Shown: positions 9,319 to 18,171, counted from the first letter of the stretch. The stretch: 64,000 nt of DNA from JAGXTF01 sp044224315 (GCA_044224315.1 JBGAKR010000004.1:62001-126000); one strand, 5' to 3'. The notes: generated by a model not told the origin, from the letters alone. Made by a program: numbers and translations.

Positions 9319-9592
9319 AATACTTATTGTAGGCAGGCATATTCGCATTATGGAATCTATGCTAAAACTGCTGATTGACAGCGGGTACGACGCGCTGGGA
9401 GCCACTGAAAATGCACAGGCACAACAGCTTTTTGTTGAAAACACTTTTCAGGGTGTAATCTTCGGCGGCGGTGTGGACTTAGAAAGCAGGGAAAATTTAA
9501 GCACCGCTTTTAAGGCTATAAACCCAGAGGTAAAAATCATTATAGCCCATCCCAGCAGTATATTACAGGATATTAAAAACGCACTTCAATAA
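9311..9592 (+). CDS. Degenerate receiver-like protein without phosphoacceptor
   Basis: A 93-residue protein beginning MYKILIVGRH and continuing with an alternating alpha/beta pattern like a response-regulator receiver (ILIV ... LLIDSGYDALGATENA ... GVIFGGG ... EVKIIIAHPSS). The usual acidic pair after strand 1 is replaced by G-R, and the expected phospho-Asp at the end of strand 3 is missing (VIFGGGVD). It therefore cannot be phosphorylated in the ordinary way. It is also shorter than a receiver (about 120 residues). It overlaps the preceding membrane-protein gene by 8 bases, which suggests coupling. The function is unknown; a protein-binding pseudo-receiver is one possibility. Confidence 0.65.
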   Translation: MYKILIVGRHIRIMESMLKLLIDSGYDALGATENAQAQQLFVENTFQGVIFGGGVDLESRENLSTAFKAINPEVKIIIAHPSSILQDIKNALQ

Positions 9593-9713
9593 TTTTAACT
9601 TTTATTTGATTAAATAGGGTAAAGTAATTTACTTGTTTATTCCTATATTCTTGTTTTATGCCGCAATTTAGAGGGTCATTTCTTATAGCTTTTGGATTAA
9701 ACTTTTTTAATCT

Positions 9714-9721
9714 TAAATTTG
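9714..9721 (+). promoter_or_regulatory. -7 promoter box (TAAATTTG) that overlaps the first possible TTG start
   Basis: TAAATTTG covers the in-frame TTG at 9719-9721. Because that codon would lie upstream of the transcription start, it argues that translation of the UbiA-like gene begins at the later TTG, 9737. Confidence 0.45.
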
Positions 9722-9736
9722 CATACACTTACTTCC

Positions 9737-10603
9737 TTGAAACTTTTTAAAAACCTTGTATATTCGAATGTTTACATTGCCCTGGCAGCAGTTCTGCTGA
9801 GCTTTGAAACCCAGATTCAGATTGGACTGAAATTGCAATGGCATCCTTACATATTTATTCTGTTTTTTGCCACTTTTATCGAGTATAGTTTACATCCTAT
9901 TTACAAAGCCTGGTCCAATCAATCAAATGCTGAAAGCCTCAGAGATCAATGGGTAAAAAAGCATTTAAAACCATTTATTGCAGTTAATTTAATTGCATTG
10001 GTATTGCTTTTCATTGTTTCCATTCAAGCTAAACTTAGGGTAATATTTATGTTTATTCCCATTGCGGTTATTACCTTTCTATACTCGGTACCATGGGCTA
10101 AAAAGGGAAAAAAGCTTTTTCGATTGCGCGATATTCCGTATTTAAAAATATTTCTGATTTCTCTTATTTGGTCATCTTCAACCGTATTAATTCCGGTTGT
10201 TCATTCTGAGATTAATATAGATAGTATACACGTTTTCTCACTCACTTTAGAAAGGTTTATCTTTATTCTGGCTATCACCATCCCATTTGATGTACGCGAT
10301 ATGGAAGCCGACCTCGCAGCAGGAATCAAGACCCTTCCTGCTTTAATAACAGTATCAAAAGCCAACAAAATGGCTATCGTATTTATTCTGTCTTTTGCAA
10401 TTCTAAACTACATTAATTACGTATGGCAAAACAATTTGTTTTTGCTTATTTTCTTACAAATTTCGGCAGCATTCACTTTCTTGGTTTTAACTCATTCTAA
10501 GTTCAAAAAAAGCGAATACTATTACTATGGATGGCTGGATGGCACGATGCTTTTGCAAGGCTTGCTCGTAGTAATGGGCTATCTTTTAGATCGCATTTTA
10601 TAA
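9737..10603 (+). CDS. UbiA-like prenyltransferase family membrane protein
   Basis: A 288-residue integral membrane protein with about eight hydrophobic helices, related to the UbiA superfamily that transfers prenyl chains to aromatic or other acceptors. The second Asp-rich motif is intact (FDVRDMEADLAAGIKTLP). The first motif, normally NDxxD in the TM2-TM3 loop, is not recognisable; the position reads FIEYSLHP. The start is TTG 9737, chosen because the earlier TTG lies inside a promoter box and no ATG is available. The gene stands alone, so its acceptor cannot be inferred. Confidence 0.75.
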   Translation: MKLFKNLVYSNVYIALAAVLLSFETQIQIGLKLQWHPYIFILFFATFIEYSLHPIYKAWSNQSNAESLRDQWVKKHLKPFIAVNLIALVLLFIVSIQAKLRVIFMFIPIAVITFLYSVPWAKKGKKLFRLRDIPYLKIFLISLIWSSSTVLIPVVHSEINIDSIHVFSLTLERFIFILAITIPFDVRDMEADLAAGIKTLPALITVSKANKMAIVFILSFAILNYINYVWQNNLFLLIFLQISAAFTFLVLTHSKFKKSEYYYYGWLDGTMLLQGLLVVMGYLLDRIL

Positions 10604-10694
10604 AACCCCGCACTAAAATATTATTTATTAATGAATAACCAAATTATTTGCAAATCCGGCATTTAGTCTTATTTTTACACCTGACATATACCAA

Positions 10695-11267
10695 ATGGAG
10701 AAAAAAGAAAACCTCACATTCTCTGAGTTAATGCAGATTTACAATCACATTGGCGAAGAGGAACGCCACTTCAATTCACTCGAATTGGAATACCGAAAAC
10801 TGGCCTCCCAATGGTTATTGGTATCTTTAGGGGCTATCGGGTTTGTGCTTTCCAAACAGGAAATCCCAATAAACAGCTGGGTGCTTGTAATAGCGATTAG
10901 CATTGCGGCTTCGTTTGGGATTTTTGTTTTGTGGATGTTGGATATCAAGGTCTATCACGAATTATTACACTCGGCATTTAAGGAGGGTGTGATGCTTGAA
11001 AAAGAATTTAATACCCTGTTACCTCAGATTCGCAACAATATGAAAGATGCTTTCGAATCGGGAGATATTATAAACAAAGTTATTTTATACTACTATTTTA
11101 GCATATTTATTTTAATTCTCATTGCCAATATTGGCTTTTGGATGTATAACCCTGAGATTATAATTCTTAATCTGTCTATCAACCTTGGATCGGGGATTTT
11201 GCTGGGATTCATATACCGAATCATGCGTAATAAATCTGTACGTCAGTTTCCAACAGTAAAACAGTAA
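10695..11267 (+). CDS. Small membrane protein of unknown function
   Basis: A 190-residue protein. A charged N-terminal 35 residues (EERHFNSLELEYRKLASQW) is followed by a pair of membrane helices (about 38-80), an acidic/amphipathic middle, and two more membrane helices near 120-180. The two-plus-two helix layout resembles small bacterial proteins with a cytosolic central domain, but I recognise no family. It converges on the FNR-like reductase gene with a 1-nt gap, and no terminator is visible between them. Confidence 0.7.
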   Translation: MEKKENLTFSELMQIYNHIGEEERHFNSLELEYRKLASQWLLVSLGAIGFVLSKQEIPINSWVLVIAISIAASFGIFVLWMLDIKVYHELLHSAFKEGVMLEKEFNTLLPQIRNNMKDAFESGDIINKVILYYYFSIFILILIANIGFWMYNPEIIILNLSINLGSGILLGFIYRIMRNKSVRQFPTVKQ

Positions 11268-11268
11268 A

Positions 11269-11967
11269 TTACCCGTATTCTTCAAACAAATATTGCCGGC
11301 GATTATATCCCAGGGCTTTGAGTCTGTGACGGGCTTCGATGCACATGGCATTCCATCCACAAACCAAAAAACGGGCATCGCGTTTATCGGCAAATAAATT
11401 CTCGTAAACCGAATGAACATATCCTTTTTCACCCTGCCATTCAGGATCGCGACTTAAAACCGGAATAAATTTAAAATTGGGAAATTCAAGAGCAAGTTGT
11501 TCAAATTCTTTTCTATACAAAATATCCTCGGCAAACCGGTTACCAAAAATCAAGTATAAATTTTGGGATGATTTCTGGGTTTTTAGTAAGTCAAGCAGCA
11601 TACTTCTAAAGGGGGCCACCCCGGTGCCGGTGCAAATAAATGCGACATCTAAACCATTGCTTTGTGGCAATATAAAACTTCCTTTGGCTTCGCTAATTTC
11701 CACAGAATCGCCCGGTTGCATTTGCCAAAAAATGGGAGTTGCAGCACCATTGGGATTTAGTACAATGCAGAGTTCAAAAGTATTGCCCCCATTGGGTGCG
11801 CTTGCAATGGAGTAGCTTCGTTCATTTTGGCCCTGGGGCAATTGCGGAAAATAAACCGTTACAAATTGTCCGGGCAAAAAATCAAATTGATTAACCTCCT
11901 CTACGCATAAAAAATAGCGCCTTACAGCCGGTGTTTCCTGCAATATTTCAACAATACGCGCTTTCAA
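11269..11967 (-). CDS. FAD/NAD(P)-binding reductase, ferredoxin-NADP reductase-like
   Basis: A 232-residue flavoprotein reductase of the FNR superfamily that moves electrons between NAD(P)H and a redox partner. The FAD-binding RSYS motif is at residues 50-53, and the phosphate-binding loop CTGTGVAPFR at about 112-121 covers the nicotinamide nucleotide. The C-terminal CGWNAMC matches the family's Cys-Gly motif. There is no [2Fe-2S] domain. The start is TTG 11967, as no ATG is available before the conserved region, and a perfect -7 box sits 5 nt upstream. It diverges from crcB over a 58-bp gap. Confidence 0.88.
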   Translation of the reverse strand: MKARIVEILQETPAVRRYFLCVEEVNQFDFLPGQFVTVYFPQLPQGQNERSYSIASAPNGGNTFELCIVLNPNGAATPIFWQMQPGDSVEISEAKGSFILPQSNGLDVAFICTGTGVAPFRSMLLDLLKTQKSSQNLYLIFGNRFAEDILYRKEFEQLALEFPNFKFIPVLSRDPEWQGEKGYVHSVYENLFADKRDARFLVCGWNAMCIEARHRLKALGYNRRQYLFEEYG

Positions 11968-11972
11968 TACTG

Positions 11973-11980
11973 CAAAAATA
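11973..11980 (-). promoter_or_regulatory. -7 promoter box (TATTTTTG), 5 nt before a TTG start
   Basis: Minus strand TATTTTTG is an exact TAnnTTTG match with 5 nt to the TTG start of the FNR-like reductase. This also supports TTG as the start. Confidence 0.5.
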
Positions 11981-12013
11981 CATCGAAAACCACCACAGGC
12001 ATTGTCAATTCAT

Positions 12014-12021
12014 TAGATTTG
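12014..12021 (+). promoter_or_regulatory. -7 promoter box (TAGATTTG), 4 nt before crcB
   Basis: Exact TAnnTTTG match with 4 nt to the crcB ATG. There is no room for a fluoride riboswitch in a transcript starting here. Confidence 0.5.
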
Positions 12022-12025
12022 TAGC

Positions 12026-12391
12026 ATGAGTTTTCGTCTTGCACTCCTGGTTATGGCTGGCGGCAGTGTTGGCAGCTTACTGCGCTATTGGATTGGAAGT
12101 ATTTTACCCTTTTCTGTAACCGACTTTGCCTGGGCTACTTTTGCTGTTAATATGGCTGGATGCTTTGCTATTGGTTGCTGCTATCCCTGGATTCAGGTTG
12201 CTGAAATACGCGCACTTCTGGTTGCCGGTGTTTTGGGCGGTTTTACCACTTTTTCCGGATTAGGCCTCGAAATTTTTCGATATATGGAAGCAAATGCCTG
12301 GAAAATGGCAATTTTATATGGGGGGATTTCGTTAATTTTGGGTACGATTTTGGTATGGTTAGGTTACAAAACAGGATTATGGGTTCAGTAA
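12026..12391 (+). CDS. crcB: Fluoride ion channel CrcB/FluC
   Basis: A 121-residue, four-helix membrane protein of the Fluc family that exports toxic fluoride as a dual-topology dimer. Family hallmarks are visible: GGSVGSLLRYWIG near the N-terminus, NMAGCFAIG in helix 2 and GGFTTFSGLGLE with the conserved TTFS in helix 3. The length is normal. The start of the following gene overlaps its end by 13 bases. No fluoride riboswitch is seen; the leader appears only a few bases long. Confidence 0.95.
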   Translation: MSFRLALLVMAGGSVGSLLRYWIGSILPFSVTDFAWATFAVNMAGCFAIGCCYPWIQVAEIRALLVAGVLGGFTTFSGLGLEIFRYMEANAWKMAILYGGISLILGTILVWLGYKTGLWVQ

Positions 12392-13647
12392 AACCAATTT
12401 TACTCATATTTTTAAGCCTATTTCTACGAGGTGCCCAAGCGGCGCGCATTCTTATTCCTATGGATGAGTCGCAAAAAAACCACCTTAAAAGTTATGGACT
12501 TGCCTATTGGACCCTCGATTCAAAAAAAACCGAAGTAGATTGGTTGCTGAATTATAAGGGTGGCAGTTTTATGATATCGCAAACTGTTGAAATTGAGAGT
12601 GAATGTAAAATTCGCGGAATTTCGTATGACATCATTACCGAAGCCGAGGCCAATTCCATTTTGGCTACCATCGCCAATCCTGAGGTAAATATGGAAACGG
12701 TAAAACTTCTTACCGCACCCAAAATTGCCGTTTATAGCCCCAAAAGCAAACAACCGTGGGACGATGCTGTTACCATGGTGCTTAAATATTCCGAAATCCC
12801 ATACACAGTAATTTTCGATGATGAGGTTTTAGATGGCAAACTGCCAGAATACGATTGGTTGCATTTACACCATGAAGATTTTACCGGGCAATATGGTAAA
12901 TTCTATTCTTCATTTGCCAATGCTCCCTGGTATCAAGCTGAAGTGAAAGAAGCCGAAGAAATGGCGGCCAAACATAATTACAAAACTGTGCGTGAATTGA
13001 AACTGGCAGTGGTACAAAAAATTCGTGATTTTACTTTGGGGGGTGGTTTCCTATTTGCCATGTGCAGCGCTACTGATAGTTACGACATAGCCCTGGCAGC
13101 CGAATCTACCGATATATGCGAAGTGATGTTTGACAATAGCCCAATGGACCCCGATTGTCAATCTAAATTAAAGTTTGAAAACTGCTTTGCATTTAAGGAT
13201 TTTAAACTTGAATTAAATCCTTATGTATACGAATTCAGCGATATTGACGTAGACCCCCATACCCGCGATGTAACCGAAGAAACGGACTTGTTTACCCTTT
13301 TTGACTACTCGGCCAAGTGGGATATTGTACCTACTATTTTATGCCAAAATCATACTAAAACCATTAAAAGTTTCATGGGGCAAACCACCGCATTTCATAA
13401 AAACCGCATCAAAAGCGATGTGTTGATTATGGGTGAAAATGCAGCACTGAATGAGGCCAAATACATCCATGGCGAAATGGGAAAAGGCACCTGGACCTTT
13501 TTCGGGGGCCACGACCCTGAAGATTACCAGCACCATGTTGGCGAGCCACCCACAGATTTGAATCTGCACCCAAATTCGCCGGGTTACCGACTCATTTTGA
13601 ACAATATTTTGTTCCCTTCCGCCAAAAAGAGCAAGCTTAAAACCTGA
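12379..13647 (+). CDS. Conserved secreted Bacteroidota protein (often labelled 'asparagine synthetase B')
   Basis: A 422-residue protein with a signal peptide (MGSVKPILLIFLSLFLRGAQA). ATG 12379 is chosen because it opens directly on that signal. The mature part begins ARILIPMDESQKNHLKSYG and contains WLHLHHEDFTGQYGKFY, GGGFLFAMCSATDSYD and SPGYRLILNN. I recall near-full-length relatives across Bacteroidota carrying the name asparagine synthetase B. This protein shows neither the N-terminal Cys glutaminase nor the ATP-pyrophosphatase SGGxDS loop of AsnB, so the name is not supported. The GGGFLFAMCSATD region is reminiscent of ThuA/class I amidotransferase-like folds, which is inference. It overlaps crcB by 13 bases and is probably co-transcribed with it. 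Confidence 0.8.
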   Translation: MGSVKPILLIFLSLFLRGAQAARILIPMDESQKNHLKSYGLAYWTLDSKKTEVDWLLNYKGGSFMISQTVEIESECKIRGISYDIITEAEANSILATIANPEVNMETVKLLTAPKIAVYSPKSKQPWDDAVTMVLKYSEIPYTVIFDDEVLDGKLPEYDWLHLHHEDFTGQYGKFYSSFANAPWYQAEVKEAEEMAAKHNYKTVRELKLAVVQKIRDFTLGGGFLFAMCSATDSYDIALAAESTDICEVMFDNSPMDPDCQSKLKFENCFAFKDFKLELNPYVYEFSDIDVDPHTRDVTEETDLFTLFDYSAKWDIVPTILCQNHTKTIKSFMGQTTAFHKNRIKSDVLIMGENAALNEAKYIHGEMGKGTWTFFGGHDPEDYQHHVGEPPTDLNLHPNSPGYRLILNNILFPSAKKSKLKT

Positions 13648-13725
13648 TTTTACGGGGAAAACCCTTTCACTCTATTCAGCAGCATTGGTGGCTGTTAACT
13701 ATTATTGCATTTAAATTCATGCTGA

Positions 13726-15567
13726 ATGGCCTTTAAATTCCCGAAACTGGATTGGTGGTTGCTGCTTTTGTTGCTCATCGCGGCTGTATTGAGATTAATT
13801 GGCTTTGGGGATCAGGAATATTCCTATGATGAATTATCGGCTATTTTCAGGGCTGAAAACGCAAAAAACTGGCAACAACACATAAGCAATGGTGTAATTC
13901 CGGATGGACATCCAGCGGGTTTGCAAACATTTATTTGGCTTTGGATTAAGCTTTTGGGCGACCAAATGCTGGTTTTAAAATTTATAATGATTGCATGCAG
14001 TTTAGGTGCGATTTTTTTTATTTATAAAACGGGTAAAATTATTTTTAATACCCAAACCGGAGCTTTGGCGGGTTTATTACTTGCAATTCTTCACTTGCCG
14101 CTATTTTGGAGTTTGCAGTTGCGGCCCTATGCGCCAGGAATGCTTGCCTCCACCGGATTGCTTTATACTTTTAGCCAACTGGCTTTTGCCGGTTCGCAAA
14201 AACGCAAATATTATTTATTGAGTTTTACATTTATTTCTTTGGCTTTTTACCTGCATTATTTTGCTGGCTTAACCGCCTTCATTATTTTCATTTCAGGTTT
14301 TTTTATTTTGCATAAACGCCAATTATTATCCTGGTTTTTGGTGGGATTGGGCGCTGTATTTTTGTTTATTCCGCATTTCAGTATCACATTAAAACAATTG
14401 TCAAATAAAGGTTTGGGCTGGTTGGCACCTCCAACACCCGGATTTTTCTGGCAACATATAAGTACTGTTTTCAGTGACCAATATATGCTATTTTTATTGG
14501 TACATATTATTGCCATTGGTGGCTTATTTATTGGTATTAAATTCAATTTACTGGAACGTGGAATGTACAAAAGGCTCCTGTTTTTATGGGTAGTATTTTC
14601 GTTACCATTGCTCATTGGATATTTCTATTCTGTATATCGGGCGCCGGTATTACAGCACAGTGTGCTGCTTTTTTCATTACCGGCTTTACTCCTGTTTATG
14701 GCTTTTTTTACCGGATTTTTTCCTGCCCGCGAATTTAAAATTCTTTTTTCTACCACTGCATTTGCAGGAATTGCTGTATTGGTTTACAATAAAAAATTCT
14801 ACAGCGTAGAAAACCAAAACCCATACCGCAGCGAGATTGAATGCGCCAATTATTACAGTTGGAAATTGGGCAAAAAAAATGTTTCAATCTGGCTGGATGG
14901 AGAAAATGATATACTGGAATACCATATTCAAAAAAATGCCGAACCCGGTATATCGTATAACCGATTCACAAATTACCAGCAGCGGAATACAATTGAAGTT
15001 ATTAAAAATATTGGGACTGCAACTTACTACGGTTTTGGATTTCAATCCGGCATTGACGGCAACTTCAGGGCGCTTTTGGAAGAGCATTTTGGATTGCCCA
15101 TTCAAAGTCACCATTTCAATGGAGGCGAATTTTTACTTTACGCAAAAACTAAAAAAACCGATTTAAAATATTCAAGTCTGAAACCAGATCTAACAAAGGC
15201 TCCACCATACATTTATTTAAACTTTAAAACGCTTGCTGTAACCCACCAGGATTTCATGGTTATACGATTAAAAAGTATGGGTATATCGGGCGAAATTCAA
15301 ACAGCTATATTAAGTGGAAACCAGCAAATAGACTGGCGAAGCACACAAATTGATTCTTATAATTTTTTACCCGGCGACATTACTTACAGCACCAATTTAC
15401 ATGTAATTAAATTGGCCGACATTCCAGCTTGGAATCAATCTTGTACTTTAAAAATAAATATACAGGCAGAAGACCATAAATCTGATTATCCTATAAAGGA
15501 AATAGGAGATTTTTCTTGGCGTATAATGAAAGGAAATCCCTACATATATGGCATTGGAAATAATTAG
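13726..15567 (+). CDS. Glycosyltransferase family 39-like membrane protein
   Basis: A 613-residue GT-C protein with about eleven membrane helices in the first 350 residues and a soluble C-terminal domain. The first external loop carries SYDELSAIFRAENAKNW, with the acidic DE pair expected for dolichyl/undecaprenyl-phosphate-sugar dependent transferases (PMT/ArnT type), followed by PDGHPAGLQTFIWLW. It probably glycosylates lipid or protein on the periplasmic side; the substrate is unknown. ATG 13726 is the first start before helix 1. It converges on the DUF5777 gene with a 2-nt gap. Confidence 0.85.
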   Translation: MAFKFPKLDWWLLLLLLIAAVLRLIGFGDQEYSYDELSAIFRAENAKNWQQHISNGVIPDGHPAGLQTFIWLWIKLLGDQMLVLKFIMIACSLGAIFFIYKTGKIIFNTQTGALAGLLLAILHLPLFWSLQLRPYAPGMLASTGLLYTFSQLAFAGSQKRKYYLLSFTFISLAFYLHYFAGLTAFIIFISGFFILHKRQLLSWFLVGLGAVFLFIPHFSITLKQLSNKGLGWLAPPTPGFFWQHISTVFSDQYMLFLLVHIIAIGGLFIGIKFNLLERGMYKRLLFLWVVFSLPLLIGYFYSVYRAPVLQHSVLLFSLPALLLFMAFFTGFFPAREFKILFSTTAFAGIAVLVYNKKFYSVENQNPYRSEIECANYYSWKLGKKNVSIWLDGENDILEYHIQKNAEPGISYNRFTNYQQRNTIEVIKNIGTATYYGFGFQSGIDGNFRALLEEHFGLPIQSHHFNGGEFLLYAKTKKTDLKYSSLKPDLTKAPPYIYLNFKTLAVTHQDFMVIRLKSMGISGEIQTAILSGNQQIDWRSTQIDSYNFLPGDITYSTNLHVIKLADIPAWNQSCTLKINIQAEDHKSDYPIKEIGDFSWRIMKGNPYIYGIGNN

Positions 15568-15569
15568 AA

Positions 15570-16472
15570 TCAGTAACTGTTGTTTTTAAATCGCGAAGGA
15601 TCTACAACCGTAAAAACGCGGCTGATATTAAATCCAAATCGGATAGCTCCGGATTGCCACGTATTTTCATTACGACCAACAAACTGGGGCTCTATCATCC
15701 CGTTGCTATTTGTAAGGTGCAATTGAAATACATGCCCGCCAGTTTCAATATCGCAACCTACTGAGATGCTATTTTTATAGGTACCATCGTTGCTCAGCAG
15801 TGGAATATACTCCAGATTTACAGTAAGGCGATTGGTGATTTTTTCGCGCATTCCTATTCCAATTGCATATTGATCATTATTTACATTATTAGGCGCAAGG
15901 TTATAATGCACGTAGGTTGGTACAATTTCTAAAGAAAATCGGTCATTAAACTTACGACCGATTATGATTTGGCCAGTGTAAGCCAATCTTTGATTAGAAG
16001 TTACAGGGAAAGAGAACTTTGCTGTTCTACGCGCAATTCCACCAAAGAACAATATTGAAACTGGTTTTTTATTATCTGAGGTTTGGTGCATTACCCTGTA
16101 TTTCAAATAACCGTCTATAGCTTTATCCACTGATGTACGGCCAACACCCAGCATTAAATTTGGAATGATTCCGTACTCACCCCCAATGCGAATGGTAGCT
16201 GCATCGAGGCCAAAAAAATTATAGCCCCCGGTATTCAAAGCCCCAAATCGGTGGTTGATTTTAAAATCAAATACACCGGCATCAGTAACCTCAACGCTTT
16301 GCAGGTTGATTACTTTGGTGGTTTTAAAGGCATTTTGTACTTTTTCTACCGGATCGGGCACATCTCCAAGCAATGAACCCGAAGTATCGGTTTGCGCAGA
16401 AATATTTAAATAAGCAAAAGCAACAACCGCCAGGGCCATTGCTTTTGTATGCGAAAAGTTGTTCTTTATCAC
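15570..16472 (-). CDS. DUF5777-type outer-membrane beta-barrel protein
   Basis: A 300-residue protein with signal peptide (MALAVVAFAYLNISAQ) and alternating beta-strand character throughout. The region FGALNTGGYNFFGLDAATIR followed by GGEYGIIPNLMLGVGR is characteristic of the DUF5777 family as I know it. The start is GTG 16472: its GTGA overlaps the TGA stop of the upstream yceI gene by 4 bases, a classic coupled arrangement. An internal ATG (16439) and an upstream TTG (16490) are alternatives. It is last in a three-gene leftward operon. Confidence 0.85.
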   Translation of the reverse strand: MIKNNFSHTKAMALAVVAFAYLNISAQTDTSGSLLGDVPDPVEKVQNAFKTTKVINLQSVEVTDAGVFDFKINHRFGALNTGGYNFFGLDAATIRIGGEYGIIPNLMLGVGRTSVDKAIDGYLKYRVMHQTSDNKKPVSILFFGGIARRTAKFSFPVTSNQRLAYTGQIIIGRKFNDRFSLEIVPTYVHYNLAPNNVNNDQYAIGIGMREKITNRLTVNLEYIPLLSNDGTYKNSISVGCDIETGGHVFQLHLTNSNGMIEPQFVGRNENTWQSGAIRFGFNISRVFTVVDPSRFKNNSY

Positions 16473-17023
16473 GGTTTTACGAGAGCGCAATTTACATTAA
16501 TACTGATATCCTCGGAAACATTGGTAGCATTTTGCGCTGGAATGGTGATGTTGTAATCTTTGAGCTTCACTTTAAAATCGCCTTGCAGCGTGGCCTTCTT
16601 GCCTGCAATAATAATTTTGCCTGGCACAGTGATATCTTTCGTTACCCCGTGCATGGTAAGCTTACCCTTCACATTTACTGCGTAGGTGCCGTCCTTGGTG
16701 TAATTCACCTTGGTATTATCTACCAATGCCCCCTTAAAAGTGCTTTTAGGATATTTACTGCTTTCCATATAATTCTCCTGAAAATGTTTTTGCATCAGGG
16801 CTTTTTTAAATTGAAATGAATTAATGGTTACAGAAAACTCCACAGCCCCTTTTTCAGATGACAGCGCTGCTGACACCTGACTGTTGGTAGCATCAATATT
16901 TTCCATATTCGTTTTGCTGAAAAATTTTATTACACCAGTACTGGTTTTATATACCACTCCCGCTTTAAAACTGAACAGTACAAGTACTGCAGTAGCTGCC
17001 AGAATTCCGATTGTCTTTCTCAT
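16469..17023 (-). CDS. YceI family protein
   Basis: A 184-residue secreted protein with signal MRKTIGILAATAVLVLFSF and the YceI lipocalin-like fold, which binds isoprenoid or other amphiphilic ligands in characterised members. The typical pattern is FSVTINSFQFKKALMQKHFQENYMES, then STFKGAL, GTYAVNVKGKLTMHGVTK and the V-P-G turn. The exact in-cell ligand is unknown. It lies 21 nt after the OB-fold membrane protein gene and overlaps the DUF5777 gene by 4 bases. Confidence 0.92.
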   Translation of the reverse strand: MRKTIGILAATAVLVLFSFKAGVVYKTSTGVIKFFSKTNMENIDATNSQVSAALSSEKGAVEFSVTINSFQFKKALMQKHFQENYMESSKYPKSTFKGALVDNTKVNYTKDGTYAVNVKGKLTMHGVTKDITVPGKIIIAGKKATLQGDFKVKLKDYNITIPAQNATNVSEDISINVNCALVKP

Positions 17024-17044
17024 AGTTCCTCCGTTTTGTTTTTT

Positions 17045-18019
17045 TTATTTTTTTGAAGCAGAATCTGCCCCTGCTTTAGTTGATTCAATATCCGTGCCAA
17101 CCCTTGGTTTTAACACAATATGCTGCAACAGATTGCAACGCGTCATTTCCAGGCTTTTATCCGATAGTAATGACATCTCATCATCGGGCTTCACCAATCC
17201 ACTGCACGAGCATTGCACAACAATGCTATCTCCAGCTACAAGTGCGGCAATTTTTTCTTTCTGGCTTTTATCAAAACCACAATTCACTGTATAACCTTCG
17301 GTACCTCCATCCAACTTTACTACCGTGGCAGAATCGCCGGAAATTTCGAGTACATGGGATGAGAATTTCACACTTTTACCTACATATTTGGCCCGTGCCA
17401 GTGAATCGTTTTTTTCAAATTCTGCAATCAGGGCGGCTGGCTGGATTTCAAAATCGGCTTTGCCCGAAGTTACGGTATCGGCCTGCTGGCTGAATAGCAT
17501 ATACACCGTACCTGCTATAAGCATTACAGGGAAAATTACCACCCAAAATATATCCCAAAAATCGATATGTTCATGCCTCAAATGCTCATTTTCAATGAGA
17601 AAGGCAATCATATAAGTGTAATAAATTAACAGTACACCCAATACGAGTATAATTTCAGCTTCGATAATGGAGCCAATGGTTTCGAAAATATCTTTATGGG
17701 TTAAGAAAAGATAAAATACATACCCAATCATTCCCAAACCGATGGCGTACACCACATATCGGCCCAATCGATAAAAACGATTGGCGTGAAGTTCATGTAT
17801 TTTATGGATATCGCGGCGAGCATACCGCACCGATAAGAAAATAAAGAGGAAAACAACCAAAAAGCCCATAGAGGGTATGATGAGGTTTTCGGTTTTAACC
17901 AATTTCAACCCTACCCCCAGAGCCATGGCTCCAACGGTAAGTAAAAGTCCCAGAATGCCGGTTATCTCGAGAAACAACAGTCTCTTGAAATATCCTTTTT
18001 TTCCTGAAGTTGTGGCCAT
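17045..18019 (-). CDS. Membrane protein with C-terminal OB-fold (tRNA_anti-like) domain
   Basis: A 324-residue protein. Roughly six membrane helices occupy residues 12-185. An extracytoplasmic domain follows (about 195-305: YVGKSVKFSSHVLEISGDSATVVKL ... GDSIVVQCSCSGLV) that resembles the tRNA_anti-like OB fold found in secreted bacterial proteins. The pair of Cys in this domain (QCSCSG) is notable. ATG 18019 is preceded by a TATTTTTG box at 18049-18056. It is the first gene of the OB/YceI/DUF5777 operon; a role in envelope respiration or redox is possible but unproven. Confidence 0.78.
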   Translation of the reverse strand: MATTSGKKGYFKRLLFLEITGILGLLLTVGAMALGVGLKLVKTENLIIPSMGFLVVFLFIFLSVRYARRDIHKIHELHANRFYRLGRYVVYAIGLGMIGYVFYLFLTHKDIFETIGSIIEAEIILVLGVLLIYYTYMIAFLIENEHLRHEHIDFWDIFWVVIFPVMLIAGTVYMLFSQQADTVTSGKADFEIQPAALIAEFEKNDSLARAKYVGKSVKFSSHVLEISGDSATVVKLDGGTEGYTVNCGFDKSQKEKIAALVAGDSIVVQCSCSGLVKPDDEMSLLSDKSLEMTRCNLLQHIVLKPRVGTDIESTKAGADSASKK

Positions 18020-18048
18020 ATGCTTTGATGTATTAGGATGAAGTTTGA

Positions 18049-18056
18049 CAAAAATA
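18049..18056 (-). promoter_or_regulatory. -7 promoter box (TATTTTTG) of the OB-fold/YceI operon
   Basis: Minus strand TATTTTTG matches TAnnTTTG, 29 nt before the first gene's ATG. Confidence 0.5.
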
Positions 18057-18171
18057 CGATATTTGTTGCGACAACAGTTTTGCAGATTGCATTTTTGACG
18101 CTTTTAAGACCGTTATTAAAGATAAATCACCACCTTTGCTACAAAATTCATTTAAACCAATTCAATACCCT

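Noticed and set aside
12003..12025. Fluoride riboswitch upstream of crcB
   Set aside because: Only a few bases separate the promoter box from the ATG, so there is no space for the aptamer.
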